Shown: one piece after another, positions 44,755-50,989 of the stretch | Layout: each line of letters starts with the position of its first letter | Numbering within the stretch: the first letter of the stretch is position 1 | Source of the DNA: a virus | Virus record (IMG/VR): IMGVR_UViG_3300028025_004744 | Location: 1 to 52,466 of that record | DNA: 52,466 nt | Reading direction: 5' to 3' (one strand) | Notes under the pieces: model-generated | Seen by the model: the letters and a program-made list of their open reading frames with translations, nothing else | Told to the model about the DNA's origin: nothing | Database searches by the model: none | Made by a program: the position numbers and the translations under genes

Positions 44755-44888
44755 TACTTATCCTTCTTTAGATGCTTCACTTCGTATGGACCAATAATAG
44801 ATTTAACTGTACCGTTTTTGTTCATGCGTACAATCTTTCCATCTTTGATTTGTGTTGCATTAAATGATTGTGTTTTTTTCTTTGGCAT
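44754..44888 (-). CDS. 44-aa basic peptide
   Basis: MPKKKTQSFNATQIKDGKIV, then GTVKSIIGPYEVKHLKK: a basic beta peptide. TAATG overlaps on both sides support translation. Confidence 0.6.
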   Translation of the reverse strand: MPKKKTQSFNATQIKDGKIVRMNKNGTVKSIIGPYEVKHLKKDK

Positions 44889-45472
44889 TATTTTAAAAAT
44901 CCATTCCAAAAATTATCTGATCCCAATTCTTTTTCAGACTTATATGTTCCACCACGGCGCTTGTATTCTTGAACAACCCAAGAGTTTGCAACTGCAGATG
45001 GATAAACGTCAAACTTATCTTTTGCTGCTTGCACAACTCTTGCATAAAGTCTTGGGTTAGAAGGTGTTGAGCCACCACGACGTGGTTGAATCATTTCACC
45101 ATAGTTAGGCTTTTTTGCTTTTTCCATTTCGTCTTCCATTTCTTGTGATTTTCCAATTGATGAATCATACATTGCCATTGCAACTTCTGAATCCATCTCT
45201 TCGCTATCCTCTTCCATGTTGTGATTATTTATGTCTGCAATTTTTGCATCCTTATACATCATTCCAATACTATAGGCTGTTGGTTCCCACTTGCCGTCTT
45301 CTTCTTCATAAATTCTTACAGACATTGCTGGATTCTCTGGTGGCATAGACTCAAGAGCATACTCTGACCCAGGCGTACCCAATGTCCCACCTTCAACCAT
45401 AATATGCTCTACAACGCCATGCATAACACCCTCAGATGTCATGCCCATAACAAAGTCGCCTTCTTTTATCAT
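44888..45472 (-). CDS. Phage protein with XkdF-like N-term and DUF5872-like C-term
   Basis: A 194-aa protein. The first part (KEGDFVMGMTSEGVMHGVVE, GSEYALESM, AMSVRIYEEEDGKWEPTAYS) is a small beta barrel seen in phage proteins next to head proteases. An acidic linker (EEDSEEMDSEVAMAMY) follows. The C-terminus (NPRLYARVVQAAKDKFDVYP, NSWVVQEYKRRGG) matches a DUF5872-like domain. Family names are from memory and tentative. No catalytic site visible. Confidence 0.68.
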   Translation of the reverse strand: MIKEGDFVMGMTSEGVMHGVVEHIMVEGGTLGTPGSEYALESMPPENPAMSVRIYEEEDGKWEPTAYSIGMMYKDAKIADINNHNMEEDSEEMDSEVAMAMYDSSIGKSQEMEDEMEKAKKPNYGEMIQPRRGGSTPSNPRLYARVVQAAKDKFDVYPSAVANSWVVQEYKRRGGTYKSEKELGSDNFWNGFLK

Positions 45473-45491
45473 ATACCGATTATATCAGACT

Positions 45492-45821
45492 TTACCTTTG
45501 CAGGAGTCTTTTGACTTCTTCTAGTGCCCAGATTTCTGGCTTAGTAAGTTTGGAGATCTCAGCCTTGTCAATACCCTTTTCAGATATAGTAACTACTGGA
45601 TCTGGCAAGAAAAAATCAATATTTACATAGCCCTTTTCCCATAGGTTTAATAGGTCTCTATTTACTGTCTTAAGATGATCCTCATACATATCTGGCATAA
45701 TCTCTTTCATCTTAGATGTTATTGCATATAGAAACTCTCCAGTTTCAGAGTCAACTCCAGCAACCTCTAAGGCACCCTCAAGTATAAGATTTTTTATTAG
45801 TTCATCTTCATTGTTGTTCAT
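45492..45821 (-). CDS. Winged-helix-like small protein (paralogue A)
   Basis: A 109-aa protein with ILEGALEVAGVDSETGEFLY, then ITSKMKEIMPDMYEDHLK and a C-terminal VVTISEKGIDK hairpin typical of winged helix domains. It shares I/L-x-x-GA-x-E-x-x-G-x-D-x-x-GE with 46072-46296, so the two are duplicates flanking thioredoxin. Confidence 0.62.
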   Translation of the reverse strand: MNNNEDELIKNLILEGALEVAGVDSETGEFLYAITSKMKEIMPDMYEDHLKTVNRDLLNLWEKGYVNIDFFLPDPVVTISEKGIDKAEISKLTKPEIWALEEVKRLLQR

Positions 45822-46071
45822 ATCTAATTAACTCCTCTAACTGTTGCCTTGTTTGTGCGCCAGTTACACGATGAATTTCAGTGTTATCTTTCATTACTAC
45901 AAATGTAGGAACAGATTTAATCTCAAAATCTTTAGTCATTTCAATCTCTGAATCAACATCAACTATAAAAAATTTAGCCATGATTTGTTCACGGTTTAAT
46001 TCTTCAACAATTGGTTTTGTTTTTTTACAAGGGTTACACCAATCAGCAGTAAAATAAAGAATCATTTTCAT
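45808..46071 (-). CDS. Thioredoxin-like protein
   Basis: An 87-aa protein. WCNPC (C12, C15) is the redox active site, SVPTF gives the cis-proline (P55) and VTGAQTRQQLEELI the last helix. It is shorter than host thioredoxins (about 105 aa) because the first strand is missing. It could reduce a phage ribonucleotide reductase or act in oxidative defence; no partner is in the window. Confidence 0.9.
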   Translation of the reverse strand: MKMILYFTADWCNPCKKTKPIVEELNREQIMAKFFIVDVDSEIEMTKDFEIKSVPTFVVMKDNTEIHRVTGAQTRQQLEELIRYEQQ

Positions 46072-46296
46072 TTATCTTGTTTTAATTTTCCAGGTCATAA
46101 CCTTTGGACCTTGATCTATCATCTCAAACATGTTATGTTCAAACTCATCTCTAAGTTGCATGTATAGTTCTGGATGAACCTCTTGTAACTTATCAGTAAT
46201 TGAGTATGTCATCTCGCCAGATTGATCAATACCAGATATCTCAATTGCACCTTGAATAATTAAATGCTCTAACAAGGCTTGACTTTTTATATCCAT
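46072..46296 (-). CDS. Winged-helix-like small protein (paralogue B)
   Basis: A 74-aa protein with LEHLIIQGAIEISGIDQSGE, then YSITDKLQEVHPELYMQLRD, similar to 45492-45821 but without the C-terminal hairpin. Abuts the thioredoxin start. Confidence 0.62.
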   Translation of the reverse strand: MDIKSQALLEHLIIQGAIEISGIDQSGEMTYSITDKLQEVHPELYMQLRDEFEHNMFEMIDQGPKVMTWKIKTR

Positions 46297-46703
46297 TACT
46301 TACCTGATTTTAGTCTAGCCTTTTTAAGTGCCTCAAAGTCTTTAACCTTTGTATCACCTAGATAGCCCCATGCGTAACCATCATTGATCATCATGTCATT
46401 TAGAGATACTGTGTTGCCATCTACGTATACCCAGCCCAAAATGCGACCATACTTTTCAGATGAGTCCATCTTTTCAGTCTTAATAACAACAGACTTGGCA
46501 TCCTTTAAAGACTTCTTTAGATACTCCTTGGCTTCTAGACCAAGAGCCTTTTCAGCAAGATCTTTTGTGCGAGACTCAGGGGTATCAATACCAGCCAATC
46601 TTACACGGGATGCAAATAGAATATCAAAACCTAAATCAATAAGAACATCGATGGTATCTCCATCTACTACGTTCTCTACTTTTCTTACATAATATTCATA
46701 CAT
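46296..46703 (-). CDS. Staphylococcal-nuclease-like (SNase) nuclease
   Basis: A 135-aa protein. VVDGDTIDVLIDLGF, RVRLAGIDTPESR (R35, D40, E43) and KYGRILGWVYVDG (R87) give all catalytic residues at the same numbers as the classic enzyme, and NDMMINDGYAW is the fold's last helix. No signal peptide, so it acts inside the cell: host DNA or RNA degradation and salvage are likely. TAATG overlaps. Confidence 0.92.
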   Translation of the reverse strand: MYEYYVRKVENVVDGDTIDVLIDLGFDILFASRVRLAGIDTPESRTKDLAEKALGLEAKEYLKKSLKDAKSVVIKTEKMDSSEKYGRILGWVYVDGNTVSLNDMMINDGYAWGYLGDTKVKDFEALKKARLKSGK

Positions 46704-46945
46704 TAGTAGTCTTCCCCTTTTGACTTGTTCTCAATAAGTTTATGTCTTTCATCAAGGACGGTTATTGCAAAAGAAATCATTTTCTTATATCCTTCAGGAT
46801 TATCCATAACCTTGTTATAGTGATGACCGCAAAATAATAACTCTCCGCTTAATCCAGTAACTTTTACAAGCGCTTCTGCACTGCATCTGTCACAACGATC
46901 ATGAGGTGATAGTTGCCATTCTTGCTTTACTTCATCTTTAATCAT
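46703..46945 (-). CDS. DUF7455-type zinc-binding protein
   Basis: An 80-aa protein starting MIKDEVKQEWQLSPHDRCDR. LSPHDRCDRC-x-AEALVKVTGLSGELLFCGHHYN is the actinobacterial DUF7455 layout (CxxC...CxHH). The start at 46945 lies 7 nt after TATAAT; a longer ORF would begin inside the promoter. Another host-phylum marker. Confidence 0.82.
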   Translation of the reverse strand: MIKDEVKQEWQLSPHDRCDRCSAEALVKVTGLSGELLFCGHHYNKVMDNPEGYKKMISFAITVLDERHKLIENKSKGEDY

Positions 46946-46952
46946 TGTAAAC

Positions 46953-46958
46953 ATTATA
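46953..46958 (-). promoter_or_regulatory. -10 TATAAT for a leaderless start
   Basis: 7 nt to ATG 46945. The ATG overlapping the -10 itself cannot be used. Confidence 0.55.
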
Positions 46959-46961
46959 CTA

Positions 46962-47147
46962 CTACTTTCTGTTATCAGTGGAATAAAATCCACTACCGTT
47001 GAATACTGCTGTTACATTAGAGTATACACGTTCCAGTGGTAGAGTGCAAGTTTCACACTCATACCCTGGATCGGTATCTTTAATAGATCTTTGCTTGATT
47101 ACAATTTCAGGACATTTCCCTGTACATTTGTATTCATAAACTGGCAA
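46962..47147 (-). CDS. FmdB-family zinc ribbon
   Basis: A 61-aa protein: MPVYEYKCTGKCPEIVIKQR, then YECETCTLPLERVYSNVTAV and NGSGFYSTD. The two Cys pairs and the GSGFYSTD ending are typical of FmdB-type regulatory proteins. Cytosolic, putative nucleic-acid binding. The gene abuts the endolysin stop. Confidence 0.85.
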   Translation of the reverse strand: MPVYEYKCTGKCPEIVIKQRSIKDTDPGYECETCTLPLERVYSNVTAVFNGSGFYSTDNRK

Positions 47148-47789
47148 TTACTTAACCTGATTTCCTTTGGTACCAGAAGACTTCTTAATGTTTTGAGTTG
47201 CTGAAGTCTTCTTAGCAGCATCTGCTGATGTTGCCTTAACTGGAGTTGCTGCTAGTTTATTTAATAGTGGTGCATTTTCTTCACCAGAATAAACTGGGCG
47301 ACCCCAACCAACTACAGCATTAACTAACTTCTTCTTGTTATTCTTAACATAACCACGAGTTTTCTCAACGCACATTCCACCATTGCGCTGATCTCCCTTT
47401 GCAGTTCCTGATGTGTTTCCTTCAATAACTTGAATTGTTCCATCACCATTGTTCTTAATGCAAAGACCAACATGTGAAATACGATTTACGCCATCTTCTG
47501 GGAAATCAAAATAAATCCAGTCTCCTGGCATTGGATCATCATTGCGAGCATCTGACCAACGTCCTTCTTTTTTAAACTGATCTGATGCTGCTACTGTTGA
47601 TGCAGACTTTGGAAACTTTGCTACCCCCGCAGTAAATGCACACCAAGAAACGAATGACTGGCACCATGGTTGGAAGTTAACCTTCATCCATGCACCATAC
47701 TTTGTTTCGTTATCTTTAGGACCTTCAATGGTTCCTAACTCTTTTTTTGCAACCTCAATGATTGCTTCTAGACTACCCTTTGCTGCCAT
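47148..47789 (-). CDS. CHAP-domain endolysin
   Basis: A 213-aa protein. WCQSFVSWCAF holds the nucleophile C43, PGDWIYFDFP and RISHVGLCI give the second half with H106, and E in VIEGNTSG completes the site. It would cut a peptidoglycan peptide or amide bond. A basic low-complexity tail (KTSATQNIKKSSGTKG) may bind the wall. No signal peptide, so it needs a holin. Ribosome site AGGAG; promoter TTGCTA-N17-TATAAT upstream. Confidence 0.9.
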   Translation of the reverse strand: MAAKGSLEAIIEVAKKELGTIEGPKDNETKYGAWMKVNFQPWCQSFVSWCAFTAGVAKFPKSASTVAASDQFKKEGRWSDARNDDPMPGDWIYFDFPEDGVNRISHVGLCIKNNGDGTIQVIEGNTSGTAKGDQRNGGMCVEKTRGYVKNNKKKLVNAVVGWGRPVYSGEENAPLLNKLAATPVKATSADAAKKTSATQNIKKSSGTKGNQVK

Positions 47790-47847
47790 TTTTTATCTCC
47801 TAATATTAAGGGGCAGTTTATAAAGACATACCCAGGTCTCTTATACA

Positions 47848-47876
47848 ATTATAGCCTATATACTACTTTTTAGCAA
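47848..47876 (-). promoter_or_regulatory. Endolysin promoter
   Basis: TTGCTA, 17 nt, TATAAT on the minus strand in the gap after Hsp20; AGGAG precedes ATG 47789. Confidence 0.55.
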
Positions 47877-48291
47877 CTTTGATTTCAATAGTCTTTGGCT
47901 TTTTATCTTCAGGAATAATACGATCTACATTAATATGTAGCATACCATCCTTCATTTCTGCACCAGTTACTTCCATATATTCTCCAAGAGCAAATGATCG
48001 TACAAATTTACGACCAGCAATACCCTTGTGAACAACTTCTGCATCTGTTACTTCCACAATTTCACCCTTGATAATCAATGTTCCATTATCTACTGATACA
48101 TTAATATTTTCCTTAGAAAATCCAGCAACTGCTATAGATAGTCTATATGTATCTTCATCTAGTTTAAGAAGATCATATGGAGGATATGATTGTGAATTTG
48201 TTTTATGTGCTGTGTTCAAACGGCTTAACTCTCTGTTAAAGCCAATAAAAAAAGGATCATTAAATAGATCCATTGCATGTGTTACTACCAT
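47863..48291 (-). CDS. Small heat-shock protein (Hsp20)
   Basis: A 142-aa protein. MDLFNDPFFIGFNRELSRLN, YPPYDLLKLDEDTYRLSIAV, AGFSKENINVSVDNGTLIIK and the closing ML-IN-D-x-IPE pattern are the alpha-crystallin domain (ibpA-like). A holdase chaperone for host or virion proteins; common in cyanophages and some actinophages. An AGGTC/GACCT inverted repeat and AAAGGGG precede ATG. Confidence 0.92.
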   Translation of the reverse strand: MVVTHAMDLFNDPFFIGFNRELSRLNTAHKTNSQSYPPYDLLKLDEDTYRLSIAVAGFSKENINVSVDNGTLIIKGEIVEVTDAEVVHKGIAGRKFVRSFALGEYMEVTGAEMKDGMLHINVDRIIPEDKKPKTIEIKVAKK

Positions 48292-48361
48292 TTTATTCCC
48301 CTTTCAAGCGAATAAGTTAATAGGTCCCATAAGGCGACCTAATACTATTATATCAAATATT

Positions 48362-48437
48362 TGGAGCGAAAGACGAGACTTGAACTCGCAACATTCTGCT
48401 TGGAAGGCAGAAACTCTACCAATTGAGTTACTTTCGC
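48362..48437 (-). tRNA. tRNA-Gly (TCC)
   Basis: Acceptor GCGAAAG/CTTTCGC, anticodon loop CTTCCAA, T-loop TTCAAGT, and CCA encoded after the discriminator, unlike tRNA-Asp. Confidence 0.92.
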
Positions 48438-48441
48438 TTTG

Positions 48442-48514
48442 CTGGTCTGGCAGGTCACGATCCTGCGACTTCCGAATTAACAGTTCGGCACTCTACCAAC
48501 TGAGTTACAGACCA
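48442..48514 (-). tRNA. tRNA-Asn (GTT)
   Basis: Acceptor TGGTCTG/CAGACCA, anticodon loop CTGTTAA, T-stem GCAGG/CCTGC. The T-loop is ATCGTGA, with A54 and T58 reversed from the usual T54-A58. Only 4 nt from tRNA-Gly. Confidence 0.88.
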
Positions 48515-48521
48515 AAACCTA

Positions 48522-49409
48522 TTAATTTAAAAGAGAAGCATATTTCCCTATTTTTGGTAATGAACCTACAAATACATCCCAAGATTCATCTTTAATTTTG
48601 TTGACTGCTAAAGATGCTGCTATTACTGTTGCAACTGAAGTTCCATCAATTGCAGTCATTTTGCCACGATAATCAGGAATCTTTAAACATGACTTTTTAA
48701 TAAAATTAACACAATTTCTTGATATAATCTTTGTAGTTTTATTAATATTACTAAATGAAACCACTTTTCCGTTAGCATCTGCACCAGCAACAGAATATAC
48801 TCCAGTTACACAAGCAGGAAACCCGATATGATTTTTCTTTGAATCGTTACCAGTTGCTACAAAGGTTGCAACATTATTTGACTTTAAAGTAGCAACGGAA
48901 GACTCAACTAAAATATCTTTTGGACAGGTTCCTGCTGGAAAGTTACTTCTAGACTGACTAATAGATACTGCCTTAATATTAAATTTAGATGAGTTAATTG
49001 AAATCCATTCAAGAGCACGAGCCATTGATACTCCATGTTGCGTAATCATTGAAAATGTGTCATAAACTTCTTCATCCGAAATGCGAATAAATACAATTTT
49101 AATATTTGGATTAATTACTGTTGCAATTTTTGCCATGTTGTAACCATGATCAACATCTTCAATGTTAAAATTATTTACTGATGCAGTTCCTTTTCCCTCA
49201 GAAAAAGAATAAGAGCCTATTGAATCTGTTAATGTTTTACCATTAGGACAAGTGTTTAAAGTAAAACAAACTTCATAAACGACATTTGTAAACTTTGATG
49301 AGTCAATTGCTGTATCAATAATTGCAATTGTTTGATTTTCTGCTGCTTGAACTGGTTGAACTAATACAAGTCCAAACACTAATGCTAACAAACCCACTAC
49401 TTTTTTCAT
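48522..49409 (-). CDS. Secreted subtilisin-like serine protease (S8)
   Basis: A 295-aa protein. A signal peptide is visible (MKKVVGLLALVFGLVLVQPV then QAAE). The catalytic triad is present: D32 in IAIIDTAID, H88 in EDVDHGYNM and S258 in AIDGTSVAT; N188 in ATGNDS is the oxyanion residue. No propeptide-like I9 domain is evident. It would act outside the membrane on wall or surface proteins, perhaps at lysis or to remove competing receptors. A phage-encoded secreted subtilase is unusual. AGAAAA precedes ATG. Confidence 0.88.
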   Translation of the reverse strand: MKKVVGLLALVFGLVLVQPVQAAENQTIAIIDTAIDSSKFTNVVYEVCFTLNTCPNGKTLTDSIGSYSFSEGKGTASVNNFNIEDVDHGYNMAKIATVINPNIKIVFIRISDEEVYDTFSMITQHGVSMARALEWISINSSKFNIKAVSISQSRSNFPAGTCPKDILVESSVATLKSNNVATFVATGNDSKKNHIGFPACVTGVYSVAGADANGKVVSFSNINKTTKIISRNCVNFIKKSCLKIPDYRGKMTAIDGTSVATVIAASLAVNKIKDESWDVFVGSLPKIGKYASLLN

Positions 49410-49421
49410 TTTTTCTCCATG

Positions 49422-49643
49422 TTAATTTTCTTTGATTTTAATTACTACTTGGCAAGGGTCTCCGCCCTCTTCCCATTCTTTCTGTTCTTCTTCATTCATA
49501 TAGGGATCACCCTCATGAGTATTACAGAACGGTTCAGTTACCCATCCCCGTTCAATTCCGTTTTCAAGCCAAATCTTAAACTCTCTATAGTCGGAGTCTT
49601 TGTCTTGCATATTATTTAAAATTTCTTCCCACTCTTCTGACAT
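49422..49643 (-). CDS. 73-aa acidic protein, unknown
   Basis: A very acidic, Trp-rich protein (MSEEWEEILNNMQDKDSDYR). CNTHEGDPYMNEEE and DPCQVV could bind metal. Leaderless start. Unknown role. Confidence 0.6.
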   Translation of the reverse strand: MSEEWEEILNNMQDKDSDYREFKIWLENGIERGWVTEPFCNTHEGDPYMNEEEQKEWEEGGDPCQVVIKIKEN

Positions 49644-49649
49644 ATTATA

Positions 49650-49678
49650 AGTATACTCCTAAAGGCTTACTACGTCAA
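49650..49678 (-). promoter_or_regulatory. TTGACG-N17-TATACT promoter, leaderless
   Basis: 6 nt between the -10 and ATG 49643. The -35 is embedded in the end of the Ntn-hydrolase gene. Confidence 0.65.
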
Positions 49679-50183
49679 CTGGCCCCATGCATGATGGGTT
49701 AAATTTAATTGCAGCATTGACTGCTTGCATTACTCTATTCCTTGCATTTTTTTGTTTATCTGTTGCGTATAGAACTCCATATGCATACTCTGCTCCAGAA
49801 CCCATAGCCAAATATGGCAGGGTATATTTAGATAAAGACATATCTGCAGAACTATGTTCATAGATCTGTCCACGAACACAGATAATTAAACCAAGATCTC
49901 CATCTTTAGATGTGTCTACCCAAAACTCATTATAGAATTCACGAAGTTCTTTAACAAACCTTGTCTGCATAAACTTGTCTGTATCTTTAATATTTGGAGC
50001 AGTTGGCCTAAAGTTGTATCGGATTCTTTCTCCGTCCATTGCACCTGCATATCCAATAAGGTAAGGACCTATCTTCCAAACCTTTGGCGCTTCAAGTGCT
50101 AGAATGGTACCGTCATCTGATGCTCCACGATCTCCAGCCATGTAAACTTTATCTTCATGGCGCACAACAGCAATACAGGTCAT
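49659..50183 (-). CDS. Ntn hydrolase, HslV/proteasome beta-like
   Basis: A 174-aa protein starting MTCIAVVRHEDKVYMAGDRG. After Met removal the residues are T1, D17 (GDRG) and K33 (APKVWKIG), the HslV active-site set, and AMGSGAEYAYG supplies the G-S-G motif. The length equals HslV. It could be a self-assembling protease or a decoy of the host proteasome. The gene has a TTGACA-N18-TGG-TATACT promoter and GGGAGGGG before ATG. Confidence 0.85.
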   Translation of the reverse strand: MTCIAVVRHEDKVYMAGDRGASDDGTILALEAPKVWKIGPYLIGYAGAMDGERIRYNFRPTAPNIKDTDKFMQTRFVKELREFYNEFWVDTSKDGDLGLIICVRGQIYEHSSADMSLSKYTLPYLAMGSGAEYAYGVLYATDKQKNARNRVMQAVNAAIKFNPSCMGPVDVVSL

Positions 50184-50214
50184 GACAAAACCCCTCCCAG
50201 ATTAGGTATATTTA

Positions 50215-50244
50215 AGTATACCAGTTCCCCAGGAGGGGTGTCAA
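50215..50244 (-). promoter_or_regulatory. TTGACA-N18-TGG-TATACT promoter
   Basis: A consensus -35 and extended -10 for the Ntn hydrolase on the minus strand. A CCCCTCC/GGAGGGG inverted repeat spans the promoter and ribosome site. Confidence 0.7.
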
Positions 50245-50262
50245 GCAAGGTCTAAAATATGA

Positions 50263-50547
50263 CTAATTAGCCTTTTTGTCTACTGATTTAAACGCATCAT
50301 TGATTTCTGCCAATGATAGTTTTCCATCGTCCAAAAAAGCCCTAGCCAGCCTTTCAATAACTGTTGCTACTCCTAAGAGTCCTGCAAGCATAACTGCCTG
50401 AACAGTGTCAATTCCTACTACGGCTCCTGCTCCCAAGACTGATAGTCCTGATGCTGCGAATACCGCAAGAATTCTCATTAAGATATTTGTTATTGCTTTC
50501 TGTGGGTGCTCCTGCTTTGGGGGTTGTACTACTTTTTTAACTGCCAT
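50263..50547 (-). CDS. Holin-like membrane protein
   Basis: A 94-aa protein with a Pro/Lys-rich start, two hydrophobic helices (ILMRILAVFAASGLSVLGAG, VQAVMLAGLLGVATVIE) and a short acidic-basic C-terminus. It fits a class II holin. Part of a small-membrane-protein operon with TAATG overlaps. Confidence 0.62.
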   Translation of the reverse strand: MAVKKVVQPPKQEHPQKAITNILMRILAVFAASGLSVLGAGAVVGIDTVQAVMLAGLLGVATVIERLARAFLDDGKLSLAEINDAFKSVDKKAN

Positions 50548-50759
50548 TATTTATCTCCTTTTCCTGCAAAGTATCCACCAATAATTCCTATTAGTCCTAC
50601 TAATGCATTTTGTACTAATGCGATTGCATTTTCGTTTGTTCCATATTTTTCACCTGATGTTGATTGTTGGAGAAGCATTGAAGCATATTCTCCAATAACT
50701 ACAAGACCAATGAAACCTAATATACCTAGGGTAATTACCCACATTAATTTATCTTTCAT
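50547..50759 (-). CDS. Two-helix membrane protein
   Basis: A 70-aa protein with helices MWVITLGILGFIGLVVIGEY and ALVGLIGIIGGYFAGK, resembling small phage membrane proteins near holins. TAATG overlaps. Confidence 0.6.
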   Translation of the reverse strand: MKDKLMWVITLGILGFIGLVVIGEYASMLLQQSTSGEKYGTNENAIALVQNALVGLIGIIGGYFAGKGDK

Positions 50760-50989
50760 TATTTATCCTCTTTTCTTAGCGGGATTGTAACTAGCCAGAT
50801 TACTGTTGTTATTAATACTGCAATACCAACAATGTCTCTTGCTGATCCCGTCAAAGTTAGCCATGCGATAAAGAAGCCAAGGAGGGTGAATGCCTGTGCA
50901 ATTAATTCCATTCCTGCGTCTCTAAACCACTTAGTTAATCCTTTTAGCATTTTCCCTAACAGGTTTATGGCTTTATTGATTGTTTTCAT
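50759..50989 (-). CDS. Membrane protein with amphipathic N-terminus
   Basis: A 76-aa protein: a basic amphipathic helix (KAINLLGKMLKGLTKWFRDA) and two membrane helices (FTLLGFFIAWLTL, IVGIAVLITTVIWLV). Possibly a lysis or exclusion protein; not recognised. ATGA overlap with the coiled-coil gene. Confidence 0.58.
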   Translation of the reverse strand: MKTINKAINLLGKMLKGLTKWFRDAGMELIAQAFTLLGFFIAWLTLTGSARDIVGIAVLITTVIWLVTIPLRKEDK

